The notes beneath the pieces were generated by a model. It ran no database searches and had not been told where the DNA came from. It saw only the letters and a program-made list of their open reading frames with translations. From positions 23,945,501 to 24,009,500 of the forward strand of contig NC_065577.1 in the NCBI RefSeq assembly GCF_937616625.2: a DNA stretch of 64,000 nt, in the 5' to 3' direction. The translations under genes and the position numbers were made by a program. This document shows, piece after piece, positions 22,874 to 35,101 of this stretch; within the stretch, counting starts at the first letter, position 1, and every line of letters starts with the position of its first letter. The DNA comes from Mercurialis annua. Lineage: Eukaryota; Streptophyta; Magnoliopsida; Malpighiales; Euphorbiaceae.

Positions 22874-24931
22874 TCAAAAAGTTTTACCTTTTTAGCAATT
22901 TAAGCCAAACGTTTACAAACGTTACGAAACAAATCCAAATGTTACGAAACAAAACCAGACGTTTAAAACGTTACGAAACAAATCAAAACATTTCACCTTT
23001 TTAGCAATTTAAGCCAAACAAACGTCACAAAACAAATTCAATCATTTCCCCATTTTAGCAATTTAAGCCAAACGTTTACAAACGTTACGAAACAAATCCA
23101 AACGTTTCACTTTTTTAGCGATTGAAGCCAAACATTTAAAAACGTTACGAAACAAATCCAAACGTTTCACCGTTTTAGCTATTGAAGCCAAACGTTTACA
23201 AACGTTACGAAACTAATTCAAACTTTTCCGCTTTTTAGCGATTTAAGCTAAACGTTTACAAATGTTACGAAACAAATAAAAACATTTCACCTTTTTAGCG
23301 ATTTAAGCCAAACATTTACAAAAATTACGAAACAAATCAAAACGTTTCACCTTTTTAGCGATTTAAGCCAAACGTTTACAAACGTTACGAAACAAATTCT
23401 AGCGTTTCCCCTTTTTAGCGATTTAAGCCAAACGTTTACAAACGTTACGAAACAAATTCAAACCTTTCCCCGTTTTAGCGATTTAAGCCAAACATTTACA
23501 AACGTTACGAAACAAATCCAAATGTTTCACCTTTTTAGCGATTGAAGCCAAACGTTTACAAACGTTACGAAACAAATCCAAAAGTTTCAGCTTTTTAGCG
23601 ATTTAAGCCAAACGTTTACAAACGTTACGAAACAAATCCAAAAGTTTCAGCTTTTTAGCGATTTAAGCCAAACGTTTACAAACGTTACGAAACAAATCCA
23701 AGCGTTTCACCTTTTTAGCAATTTAAGCCAAACGTTTACAAACGTTACGAAACAAATCCAAGCGTTTCACCTTTTTAGCAATTTAAGCCAAACGTTTACA
23801 AACGTTACGAAACAAATCCAAGTGTTTCACCTTTTTAGCAATTCAAGCCAAACGTTTACAAACATTATGAAACAAATCTAAACGTTTCCCCATTTTAGCG
23901 ATTTAAGCCAAATGTTTAAAACTTTACGAAACAAATCCAAACGTTTCACCTTTTTAGCGATATATGCCAAAAGTTTATAAACGTTACGAAACAAATCCAA
24001 ACGTTTCGCCTCTTTAGCGAATGAAGCCAAACGTTTACAAACGTTACGAAACAAATCCAAACGTTTCACATTTTTAGCAATTTAAGTCAAACGTTTACAA
24101 ATGTTACGAAACTTATCAAAGCTTTTCACATTTTTAGCAATTTAAGCCAAACGTTTACAAAGGTTACGAAACAAATCCAAACGTTTCATCTTTTTAGCGA
24201 TTTAAGCGAAACGTTTACAAACGATACGAAACAAATCCAAATGTTTTTTAGCGATTTAAGCCAAACGTTTACAAATGCTGAGAAACTAATCCAAACGTTT
24301 CATCTTTTTAGCGATGTAAGCCAAACATTTACAAAGGCTACGAAACAAATCCAAACGCTTCACCCTTTTAGCAATATAAGCGAAACATTTACAAATATTA
24401 CGAAACAAATCCAAACGTTTCACCTTATTAGAAATTTAGGCCAAACGTTTACAAATGCTACAAAACAAAACCAAACATTTAAATCGTTACAAAACAAATC
24501 CAAACGTTCCGCATTTTTAGCGATTTAAGCCAAACGTTTACAAACGTTACGAAACAAATCCTAGCGTGTTAGCTTTTTTGAAATTTATACCAAACGTTTA
24601 CAAACGTTACAAAACAAATCCAAACGTTTCCCTATTTTAGCGATTTAAGCCAAACGCTTACAAACGTTACGAAACAAATCTAAACGTTTTACCTTTTTAG
24701 CAATTTAAGCCAAACGTTTACAAACGTTACGAAACAAAACCAAACGTTTCACCTTTTTAGAGATTTAAGCCAAATGTTTACAAACATTACGAAACATAAC
24801 CAAACGTTTAAAACGTTACAAAACAAAAATCTAAATGTTTCACAGTTTTAGCGATTTAAGCCAAATGTTTACAAAAGTTACGAAACAAATCGTAACATTT
24901 CCCCATTTTAGCGATTTAGGCCAAACGTTTG

Positions 24932-25365
24932 GCTTTGTTTCATAACCAATATAAATGTTTCACCTTTTTAAAATCTAATTCCATATACGATTCAATTACG
25001 ACGCTGACAATGAAATAAACATTTGGCTTAAATTGCTAAATAGGGGAAACGTTTGGATTTGTTCCGTTATGTTGGCAAAGGTTTGGCTTAAATCACTGAA
25101 ACGTTTGGATTTGTTCTGTAACGTTTGAAAACGTTTGGCTTCAATCATTAAAAAGCTAAAACGCTTGGATTTGTTTCATAACGTTTGTAAACGCTTGACT
25201 TAAATCGCTAAAAAGGTGAAACTCTTGGATTTGTTTCGTAACGTTTGTAAACTTTGGGCTTAAATCTCAAAAAAGGTGAAATGTTTGGATTTTTTTCGTA
25301 GCGTTTGTAAAGGTTTGGCTTAAATCGCTAAAAAGGTGCAACGTTTGGTTTTATTTCATAACCTT
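24932..25365 (-). repeat. Inverted satellite segment 2 (duplicate of segment 1, shorter)
   Basis: Begins at GGCCAAACGTTTGGC as in segment 1 and repeats its spacer and first seven or so reversed monomers. It then switches back to forward at about 25365 (TTTGTAAACGTTACGAAAT), about 600 bp earlier than segment 1. Confidence 0.87.
24969..25020. other. Non-satellite spacer at a strand switch, copy 2
   Basis: Second copy of the spacer at 21833-21885; the visible difference is ACGACGCTGAC here against ACGATGCTGAC there. Confidence 0.75.
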
Positions 25366-28300
25366 TGTAAACGTTACGAAATAAATCCAAACGTTACCTT
25401 TTTTCCAATTTAAGCAAAACGTTTACAAACGTTACGAAAAATCCAAACGTTTTGCCTTTTTAGCAATATAAGCCAAACGTTATCAAACATTACGAAACAA
25501 ATCCAAGTGTTTCACCTTTTTAGTAATTTACTCAAACGTTTACAAACGTTATGAAACAAATCCAAACATTTCGCCTTTTTAGCAATATAAGACAAACGTT
25601 TACAAACGTTACGAAACAAATCCAAACATTTCACCTTTTTAGCGATTTAAGCTAAACATTTACAAACGTTACGAAACAAATCCAAACGTTTCCCCATTTC
25701 AGAGATTTAAGCGAAACGTTTACCAATATTACAAACAAATCCAAATATTTCCCCTTTTTAGCGATTTAAGCCAAACGTTTCCCCTTTTTAGCGATTTAAG
25801 CCAAACATTTCAAAACGTTACGAAACGAATCCAAATGTTTCACATTTTAAGCGATTGCAGCCAAAAGTTTAAAATGTTACGAAACAAATGCAAAATTTTC
25901 ATCTTTTTAGTGATTTAAGACAACCGTTTACAAATGTTACGAAACAAATCCAAACGTTTCACCTTTTTAGCGATTTAAGCCGAACGTTTACAAACGTTAT
26001 GAAACAAATCCAAAAGTTTCGCCTTTTTAGCAATGTAAGCCGAACGTTTACAAACGTTACGAAACAAATCCAAACATTTCACCCTTTTAGCGATTTAAGC
26101 TAAACGTTTACAAACGTTACGAAACAAATCCAAACGTTTAAACATTTTAGGGATTGAAGCCAAACGTTTACAGATGTTACGAAACAAATCCAAACGTTTC
26201 CCCTTTTTAGCAATTTAAGCCAAAGGTTTACAAACGTTTCACCTTTTTAGAGATTTAAGCTAAACGTTTACAAACATTACGAAACGATTCCAAACGTTTC
26301 CCCTATTTAGTGATTTAAACCAAACATCAACAAACGTTACGAAATAAAACCAAACGTTTAAAACGTTATGATACAAATCCAAATTTTTCACTTTTTTTAG
26401 GTATTTAAGCCAAACGTTTACAAACTTTACGAAATGAATCCAAATGTTTCACATTTTAAGCGATTGCAGCCAAAAGTTTAAAACGATACGACCAAATCCA
26501 AACGTTTCACCTTTTTAGCGATTGAAGCCAAACGTTTACACACATTATGAAACAAAACCAAACGTCTATAAACATTACCAAACAAATCCACACGTTTCAC
26601 ATTATTAGCAATTTAAGCCAAAACTTTACAAACGTTACGAAATAAAACCAAACGTTTCGCCTTTTTAGCAATTTAAGCAAAACTTTTACAAACGTCACGA
26701 AACAAATCCAAATGTTTCACCTTTTCAGTGATTTAATTCAAACGTTTACAAACGTTACGAAACAAATCCAAACATTTAAAAAATTATATGGATTGAAGCA
26801 AACGTTTACAAACGTTACAAAACAAATTAAAACGTTTCAGCTTTTAAGAAATTTAAGCCAAACGTTTACAAACGTTACGAAAGAAATCCAAACGTTTCAC
26901 CTTTTTAGCGATTTAAGCCAAACGTTTACAAATGCTACGAAATAAAACCAAACGTTTAAAACGTTACAAAACAAATCCAAATGTTTCACTTTTTTAGCTA
27001 TTTAAGCCAAACGTTTACAAACGTTACGAAACAAATCCAAGCGTTTCACCTTTTTAGCAATTTAATCCAAACGTTTACAAATGTTATGAAACAAATCCAA
27101 ATGTTTCACCTTTTTAGCGATTGAAGCCAAACGTTTACAAATATTATGAAACAAAACCAAACGTTTATAAACGTTACGAAACAAATCCAAATGTTTCACA
27201 TTTTAACAATTTAAGCCAAACCTTTACAAACGTTACGAAACAAAACCAAACATTTAGCCTTTTTAGCAATTTAAGCAAAACATTTATAAACGTCATGAAA
27301 CAAATCTTAACGTTTCACCTTTTTAGCGATTTAATTCAAACGTTTACAAACGTTATGAAACAAATCCAAACATTTAAAATATTTTATGGATTGAAGCAAA
27401 CGTTTACAAACGTTACGAAACAAATCCAAACGTTTCAGCTTTTAAGAAATTTAAGCCAAACGTTTACAAACGTTACGAAACAAATCCAAACGTTTCACCT
27501 TTTTAGTGATTTAAGCCAAACATTTACAAACGCTACGAAATAAAACCAAACGTTTAAAATGTTACAAAACAAATCCAAATGTTTCACTTTTTTTAGCTAT
27601 TTAAGCCAAACGTTTACAAAAGTTACGAAACACATCCAAACTTTTCACGTTTTTAGCTATTGAAGCCAAACGTTTACGAACATTATGAAATAAAACCAAA
27701 CGTTTATAAATGTTGGGAAACAAATCCAAAAATTTCACCTTTTTAGCGATTGAAGTCAAACGTTAACAAACGTTACGAAATAAAACCAAACGTTTAAAAC
27801 GCTACGAAACAAATCCAAATGTTTCACTTTTTTAGCTATTTAAGCCAAACATTTACAAACGTTACGAAACATATCCACGCGTTTCACTTTTTTAGCAATT
27901 TAAGCCAAACGTTTACAAACGTTACGAAATAAATCCAAACGTTTCCCTTTTTAGCGATTGAAGCCAAACATATACGAATATTAAGAAACAAAACAAACGT
28001 TTATAAATTTTACGAAACAAATCCAAACGTTTCACCTTTTTAGCGATTTAAGCCGAACTTTTACAAACATTAGGAAACAAATCCAAACGTTTAATCATTT
28101 TAGAGATTGAAGCCAAATGTTTACAAACGTAACGAAACAAATCCAAACGTTTCACCTTTTTAGCAATTTAAGCCAAACGTTTACAAACGTTACGAAACAA
28201 ATCTAAACGTTTCACCTTTTTAGCAATTTAATTCAAACGTTTACAAATTTTACGAAGCAAATCCAAACATTTAAACATTTTAGGGATTGAAGCGAAACGT

Positions 28301-29089
28301 TTACAAACGTTACGAAATAAATTCAAACGTTTCACCTTTTAAGCAATTTAAGCCAAACGTTTACAAATGTTATGAAAAAATTCCAAACGTTTCACCTTTT
28401 TGGTGATTTAAGCCAAACGTTTACAAACGTTACAAAATATATCCAAGCATTGTCACCTTTTTAGCAATTTAAGCCGAACGTTTACAAACGTTATGAAATT
28501 GTCACGACCCAATTTTATGGATCGCGACCGGCGCTAGGGGTATGGGTATGGTCGTACCAAAACCTGTAGCAAGCTTCGCGGATAACCTTAAATACAATTA
28601 AACCTGCAAGAAAACCATTGCTAGGGGGCAACCGAGACTCCAACCTAAGTCTAGCAGTTTATATTATACTTAAATAATAACTTAAATATTTGAAATGCTC
28701 GGCTAGAATCCGAGACTCAAAGCATGCCTTATATAAATCAAATCCAATGTATAACATGCCAACAACGATAATAAGTAGTCGGATCATTCCGACAAACCAA
28801 AATACAAAATAATCATAAATGACTAACAAGTTCTACTGCGGTCTAAGAGTATAAAACAGTTGACTAGCTTATTAAACAAAAGAACCTCCGGCGGAATCAA
28901 GAAAATTGTAGATCGACCAACTCTCTCAAATCATTAGCCTGGAAAAATTGGGAAAACAACGGGGTCAGATATACTGAGATGAGTTCATAATGCTATTTAC
29001 ATTTATTAAGTTTTAAACCCTTAAAACCAAATCCTTTTATACTAATATACTTATATACTTGATTATGGAATGCAGTATTGAAATGAAAT

Positions 29090-29095
29090 CCCAAA

Positions 29096-29154
<59 letters not shown>

Positions 29155-30200
29155 AAAGTATAATCCAAAGTAGATGGGAATAAATCCTCATCGAATCCCA
29201 AAGTAGGCCAAACATTGGTCAGCCAATCCCAAAGTACTTACCGGTGCACGCAGTCTCGATACAAGCCTATCGAGTAGCTCGTTTCAATCCAGATCCATAA
29301 TCCTTAAAACAGTTCGCAAACAGTTGTAATACTAAAATAATTTGCGGTACTTAATAAAACAGTAAATAACACTACAAACTCACTGCTTGCTTATCCACGT
29401 GATAATCTTGGCAAACAGCTAACCCTGCGTAGACTCCGAAGCACGAGCAGTCGACGGGTCTAAAACAAGGTATAAGTTAAAATCACATCAACCCCTAACT
29501 CCAAGAATACTAGACACCACATAGGACTAGTATCTCAAACAACAGCCAAGGTACAAGTCAAAGTAAATGCCACAGCATAACATCATACATATACAATCCA
29601 TTTCCAAAGTAATTTCAAAGTATAACAACAAGTTAAGAATGATTGAGTTCCCCTTTGAAAACATAATCCGGAAGCTTATATAACTTGAAAACCTTAAAAT
29701 CAAGTGAAATCCTAAAGTAGTGAATTAGCCTTCAAGCTTAATCTCACATGTCGGAAGACCCAAGTCTATCCCGACCCAAAGATACCAAAGTAAACCAAAG
29801 TATGAATCCGGAACCTTTAAATCAAATCGTTATACATTTGAAAACCATGGAACTCAACAAAACTTAACAAAAACGATTCACTTAAACAACATGCTTAGTA
29901 CTAGCCACGAATGGACAAATCACCCAAAGTAGACACAGGTGTGCCAAAACACTTAAATAGGTTTAATAAGGATTTAAATATGCATTTAAATCTATCAACT
30001 CATATCTGAAAATGGAGAAACCAATTCATCCATTTATATGGCACACATCGTCATCTCATGTAAAACTAACACGAAACAAATCCAACGATCTTTAAAAATT
30101 GTCAACATGTTACAAACATCCAACACATCCTTAAATCGCCTATGGGCAGCATCTAGGGTCTAAGAACAACAATCGAATTAACCAAAGTATAAACGTGCAT
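29090..30200. repeat. Dispersed CCAAAGTA motif in the LTR
   Basis: CCAAAGTA or a close variant (CAAAGTA, CTAAAGTA) occurs more than a dozen times here, for example near 29092, 29153, 29166, 29203, 29229, 29611, 29784, 29792, 29924 and 30181. The other LTRs do not show this motif repeatedly at equivalent places. Confidence 0.65.
29097..29151. repeat. (TA)n microsatellite
   Basis: About 27 TA dinucleotides in a row, flanked on both sides by ATCCCAAAGTA, inside the solo LTR. Confidence 0.95.
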
Positions 30201-30844
30201 TACAAGTCAATTAATCAACCTTAGATCCACCAAACATGCCAACCGATAAAGGATTGATTCAATCATACTATGTCAGCCCTAAACATGTATTTCCAGCCAT
30301 AAATCATCACACCAAAACAGTGAATAAAACATTCCAATATCATACCAAGAATCTAGCACAAAACCTAGCAATTGATTCCATGAAACCTAAGTAAGAATTC
30401 AATGCAAGCATGATAACCTAATCATAACAACCTATAATCAGATTACACAAAGAAAAGCAGTAGGTAACATCAATATAGTAACCTAATAACGAATCGAAAA
30501 AAGCAATAACAAGTTTAAGCGAGAGAAACGGCACATACCATGACAATAACTATGAACCAAATTAAGAAGAAATGAGATCAGGTTAGGTCAGCCCTTCTAA
30601 CACCCAAAGTTGCTGGAAATCAAGAATTGAATAATGAGGAATTGAAACTGACGATAGAGCAATGATTACATAAAACAGATTTTACGCAAATCACTTACCG
30701 AAGACAAAATTGAGAGGGAAAGATGAAACAAGGATCAATCTTAGAGAGTATTTGTGTTTTAGGTCGACTAGGGTTTTAGAAAAACAAATGAAAGCGTTTA
30801 AATCAGATAAGGGGTCTATTTATAGGCCAAAACAGTAATTCAGA

Positions 30845-30980
30845 CTGAGGGTCACGATGGGAGGCGTGTTGCGAGGCGCGTTGGACCCATCGCGCCTTCC
30901 TCAGCAAAAGAATAACAAATCTGCCTGAGGTGCGTTGCGAGGCGCGTTAGACCCAACGCGCCCTCCATCGCGCCTCGACG
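30845..30980. repeat. GC-rich palindrome cluster in LTR U3
   Basis: Two inverted pairs, GGCGCGTT...AACGCGCC (30930-30962) and GGCGCGTT...ATCGCGCC (30875-30895), with GCGTTGCGAGGCGCGTT repeated. The cluster begins about 320 bp inside the 5' end of this minus-strand LTR, roughly where the other LTRs carry TCTCGNNCGAGA palindromes. Confidence 0.78.
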
Positions 30981-31301
30981 AAATTTGATCTCCACCGCAC
31001 AGTTTTTAACAATTTCTCTTAGGAACAACATATCTGAACGGTGGCCCGATCCGACGGTGAAATTGAGAGATATGGACGATTTACTAAAGCATGTCAGATT
31101 CATAAGGCACACAAACACATCATTGATTATAATCCGAAAACAATTCAAATTGCCATCGAAAACTTCACACGACTCATGTGACACATACCAGATACTATCA
31201 ACACTCAAATCAAAGTGTCACACTTGATAAATCCACCATAAACAATCTGAAACTAAGTCAGTATCACAACGAAACTATAACGAAAAATACGGGATATTAC
31301 A

Positions 31302-31954
31302 GAAATAAATCTAAACGTTTCACCTTTTTAGCGATTGAAGCCAAACGTTTACAAACATTACGAAACAAATCCAAGCGTTTGGCTTTAATCACTAAAAAGG
31401 TGAAACATTTTGTTTTGTTTCGTAACGTTTGTAAACGTTTGGCTTAAATCGCTAAAAATGTGAAACGTTTGGATTTTTTCCGTAACGTTTTAAGAGTTTG
31501 GTTTTATTCCGTAACGTTTGTAAATGTTTGGTTTAAATCGCTAAAAATGCGAAACGTTTGAATTTGTTTCATAACGTTGGTAAACGTTTGGCTTAAATCT
31601 CTAGAAAGGTGAAACATTTTAAACGTTTGCCTTAAATCGCTAATAATGTATGCCAAACATTTACAAACGTTACGAAACAAAACCAAACGTTTCCCGTTTT
31701 TAGCAATTTAAGCCAAACGTTTACAAACGTAACGAAACAAAACCAAACGTTTCCCCTTTTTAGCGATTTATGCCAAACGTTTATAAACGTTACGAAAAAA
31801 CTCCAAACGTTTCATCTTTTTAGCGATTTAGGCCAAATGTTTACAAACGTTACGAAACAAATCCAAACGTTTCACCTTCTTAGCGATTTAAGCCAAACGT
31901 TTACAAAGGTTACAAAACGAAACCAAACGTTTACAAACGTTACGAAACAAAACA
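31302..31954 (+). repeat. 60-bp satellite array, block 4
   Basis: Short block with forward monomers, a reversed segment at about 31377-31650 entered through CCAAGCGTTTGGC, and forward monomers again to the start of retrotransposon B. Nothing else seen. Confidence 0.93.
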
Positions 31955-34756
31955 TGTAACACCCCGTAAATTTTCATCGTTTTTCCGACAAATATTGTGA
32001 TCATTTTGAAGTAAAAATCGAAGTCAATGGTTTTATTCATGTTGGTTCGGGATTGAGTTGATTTTGTGGTTCAACCATTTAATATTTAAAAAAAAATCAC
32101 TTAATTCTGGTTCTCTTTTAAAGGCTTGGTTTCATTCGAGACCAGAAAATTTCTAACGAGACCCAGCCTTAAATGGCTGAGTCTCGTTCGAGAAATGTCA
32201 TCAGCGTTTGGGCTTCATGACTGCGGCTCTTGTCACTCGTTTTTAGCCTAGATCCGTGCGGTATTTAAAAATGTTTCCTTAACAGAAGATCTACACTACG
32301 TTTCACTAAAACCCTAGCCGTCATCCTCTTGCTCGTTCACTAAAACCCTAGCCGTCATCCTCTTGTTCCTCAAATTTCAGTTTTGGTTTATGAGCGGCGT
32401 TCCGTATTTTTGATCGTTCTCTCGTTTCTAGATCGAAATTGATTCCGCTTGATCTCAGACGTTCTAGACTCAATTCTTTACGTTTTCCTATCTTGTTTAC
32501 GCCAAACGGTACGCTATTGATCTCGTTTCAATCGCCGTACGGTTTACCGTTTCTAAGATTTCTATAATCTGTTCTTGATTATATATGTACTGCCGATGAG
32601 TTTGTTTCATGATTTTTGTTTCTCGTACGTTATTTAGAATCCTTGGTTTATTCAGTTAACGGTTTCGTTTGAGTTGTTGTTCCATTGTGATGAATCGCCG
32701 TACGTTTTATCGCCGCCTCGTTTTGTTTGTCTGCCATCGTTTCTTTGTATCTCCTTCGTTATTTGTTACGGTTTCTGTGTTTCAAATGAATGATTGGGTT
32801 TGTTTATTATCATGATTAATGTTGTTATAATTGGGATCCATTTTGAATTAAGGTTGTATCTTATATTGTTTACTGGATTGTTGAATATGGAGTTATGGTT
32901 AGAATTTTGATGAAGAAGGGTTGACGGGGATGAGTTGAATTTCAATTAAGGAAGATGGCTAAATAGCCAAGTTTGTTACCAAATTGTTTTGATTAAATCA
33001 ATTGGATCCTTCAAGTTAGTTTTAACTAATGAACTTGTTTCGATAATAACTTGAACTCGTTGATTTTAAATAGACAATTTGAATACGTTAAATATTTTTA
33101 TAACTCAAATTTATATAATCACTCAGGTAATTATATTTAATGTCAATTGAAATGTCAATTTGGTTAATTTACAATTTAGCCCCTAAACGTTTTTAAAACT
33201 TATTTAATTAAGTTTTTTGTTAGTAACTTTGTGTTTTAATTATAAATAAAAGTAATTAATTTGATTTCAAGTATCAAAATTGGCTAAAGTACAGTTTAGT
33301 CCCTAATTGGCTAAAGTACAGTTTGGTCCCTAAATTTTTATAAACTTATATGGTTAGATTTTTGGGTCGTAACTTGGGTTACTTGCAATTGAAGTTCTTG
33401 AGTTCTGCTTTTAAAATGGATTATTATTTTATCGAATTATTTTATAAATATAAACTCGGGTTTATATTTGATAAACGTTTAGAGTTGGGTTAGACTTGGG
33501 TCACCCGAAAAGTGAGGTTAGCTTGGTAGTTATTGGTAACTCGGCTAATCCACTATTTGGAAATTAATTATTATTTAAATATTTTTAAATAATATTTGTA
33601 AACTGGATTTTAAAGCGAGAACTCAATAGACTTATATTAATTGGGCTTTAATACCTAATGGGTATTTTTGTGTTGTTCTGGATTGTTTATTCCGACGTGT
33701 TATTTGTGCTAGTCCTATGTGGTGTAGTACTCTCTAGTGTTAGGGTCTGTTTTTAATAATTATTTTATTTGTATAGACCCGTCTATTGTTCGTGCTCCAG
33801 AGGCGAACCAGGATTAGTTGCTTGCCGGTTATCACGTGGATTAGCAAGCAGTGAGTTTGTACTTACTATTTACAGCTTTATTAAGTGAATTGTTATTTTA
33901 ATATTAAATATATATAATGTACGTATATTTCGAACTATTTTTGTATTATGGCTCTTGGTTGGAACATGCTACCTAATGGGCATCATTAGGACTGCGTGCG
34001 CACCGGTAATGATCTGGGTAAGGTATTTATGGTAATGTGGTAACTCGGTGTGAGCATAACTCTCGGGACCAAATAGAGTAACGCGGTGTAGCATAGCTCT
34101 CGGGACTCTGGATATCGTAAAGTGTGGTCGGTGGTAACTCGGTGTAGCTCAGCTCTCGGGACCAGGCCTATTGGATTATGTTTATTATTTAGAATTATGG
34201 ATTAGGGTTCCAACTATTATTCGTAATATCGTTATTAAATGTTTTAAACGTTTTTAAAGATTTTCCACTTAATAAATGTAGATAGTGGTATAAACTCATC
34301 TCAGTATATCTGACCTCGTTGTTTTCCCAATTTTTCCCAGGGATATGATCTGAGAGAGTCTTATGATCTCCGCATTTACTTTTCCTCGGAGGTTCCATTT
34401 ATTTTTGATAAACTGTAAAACTGTTTTATTCTTAGACCGCGTAGTAACTAGACGTCTTTATTTTATTCTAGTTGTTTTCAGATTGGTCTGACTTAATTAT
34501 TATTGCTCTGGTAAGATATATGATTATTCCAGATTATTTATGTTACGCCTATTTAATAACATAATTGGAAAGCATGTTATTTAAATGTTGAATATTATAA
34601 CTGCTAGATTTAGGCTGAAGTCTCGGTTTCCCCCGAGCATTGGTTTTCTGCAGGTTTATGTGTTTGTATGTTAATTGAAAGGCTAGCTACGGGTTTTGGT
34701 ACTATATTGCCCATACCCTAGCGCCGGTCGCGATTCATGAAAATGGGTCGTGACAA
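31955..34756 (+). repeat. 5' LTR of retrotransposon B
   Basis: TGTAACACCCCGTAAATTTT to GGGTCGTGACA, 2802 bp. The central and 3' parts match the 3' LTR of element A closely, including the segment that A's 5' LTR has lost. Two GGCTAAAGTACAGTTTRGTCC copies lie at 33281-33332 and three AACTCGGTGT repeats at 34038-34165. CACTAAAACCCTAGCCGTCA is duplicated at 32300-32360. Confidence 0.92.
32125..32200. repeat. Palindrome cluster in LTR U3 (5' LTR of B)
   Basis: Decayed members GGTTTCATTCGAGACC and AGTCTCGTTCGAGAAAT flank the inverted pair CAGCCTTAAATGGCTG. It begins about 170 bp inside the LTR 5' end. Confidence 0.72.
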
Positions 34757-34760
34757 ACTT

Positions 34761-34772
34761 TGTATCAGAGCT
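34761..34772 (+). promoter_or_regulatory. Primer binding site, initiator Met-tRNA (one mismatch)
   Basis: TTGTATCAGAGC follows the 5' LTR by four bases. It matches element A's TGGTATCAGAGC except for G to T at the second base. Confidence 0.85.
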
Positions 34773-35101
34773 TTGGTTTCAAACCAAGGCCATTTTCTTG
34801 CTATGTGTTTACTCTATTAAGTATGGTTGTGTCTTAGGAACTATTGCGGATATAGGTTTCTGTCATGTCTTTAAAAACGTCATCTTTTGATTTTTTAAAA
34901 ATATTCTGCCTACACCAATAGGATTGCGTCGAGTCAGTCATTATATGTTTATTTAATGCTTTTGATAGTTGCTGTTATTTCACTTGGGTGAACACCTTAA
35001 TGCTGTTGATTTCTCGGGAAATCCTAATTGTTATTTGTTTTGTTTCATACTTGGGTATGAATTATGTGTTATTTAAATTGTTGTTGTTCAATCTTTTGGA
35101 T

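Larger units (their letters stand above)
20831..28499 (+). repeat. 60-bp satellite array, block 3, with strand-inverted segments
   Basis: The longest uninterrupted satellite stretch at this end of the window. It is mostly forward monomers, with reversed segments at about 21791-22855 and 24932-25365. A run of very similar monomers lies at 23381-23830. About 1.4 kb from 20840 recurs from about 23975 at an offset near 3.13 kb, including the first strand switch and its unique spacer. A second local repeat pairs about 26690-27010 with about 27290-27600 (offset near 600 bp). The block ends in GAAAT (28495-28499), the next solo LTR's target duplication. Confidence 0.94.
28500..31301 (-). mobile_element. 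Solo LTR, minus orientation, divergent subfamily
   Basis: Minus strand begins TGTAATATCCCGTATTTTTC and ends TTGGGTCGTGACA. A perfect target duplication GAAAT lies at 28495-28499 and 31302-31306, inside satellite. Blocks shared with the other LTRs include the TGCTAGACTTAGG-like block near 28650 and AGACTCCGAAGCACGAGCAG near 29432. It differs by a (TA)n run, a dispersed CCAAAGTA motif and a GC-rich palindrome cluster. No internal coding region. Confidence 0.92.

Noticed and set aside
34988..35101. Upstream in-frame ATG extending gag in elements A (11426) and B (34988)
   Set aside because: The extension is hydrophobic and lies in the leader between the primer site and gag; the ATG giving MDN-VRTRA is the more likely start.
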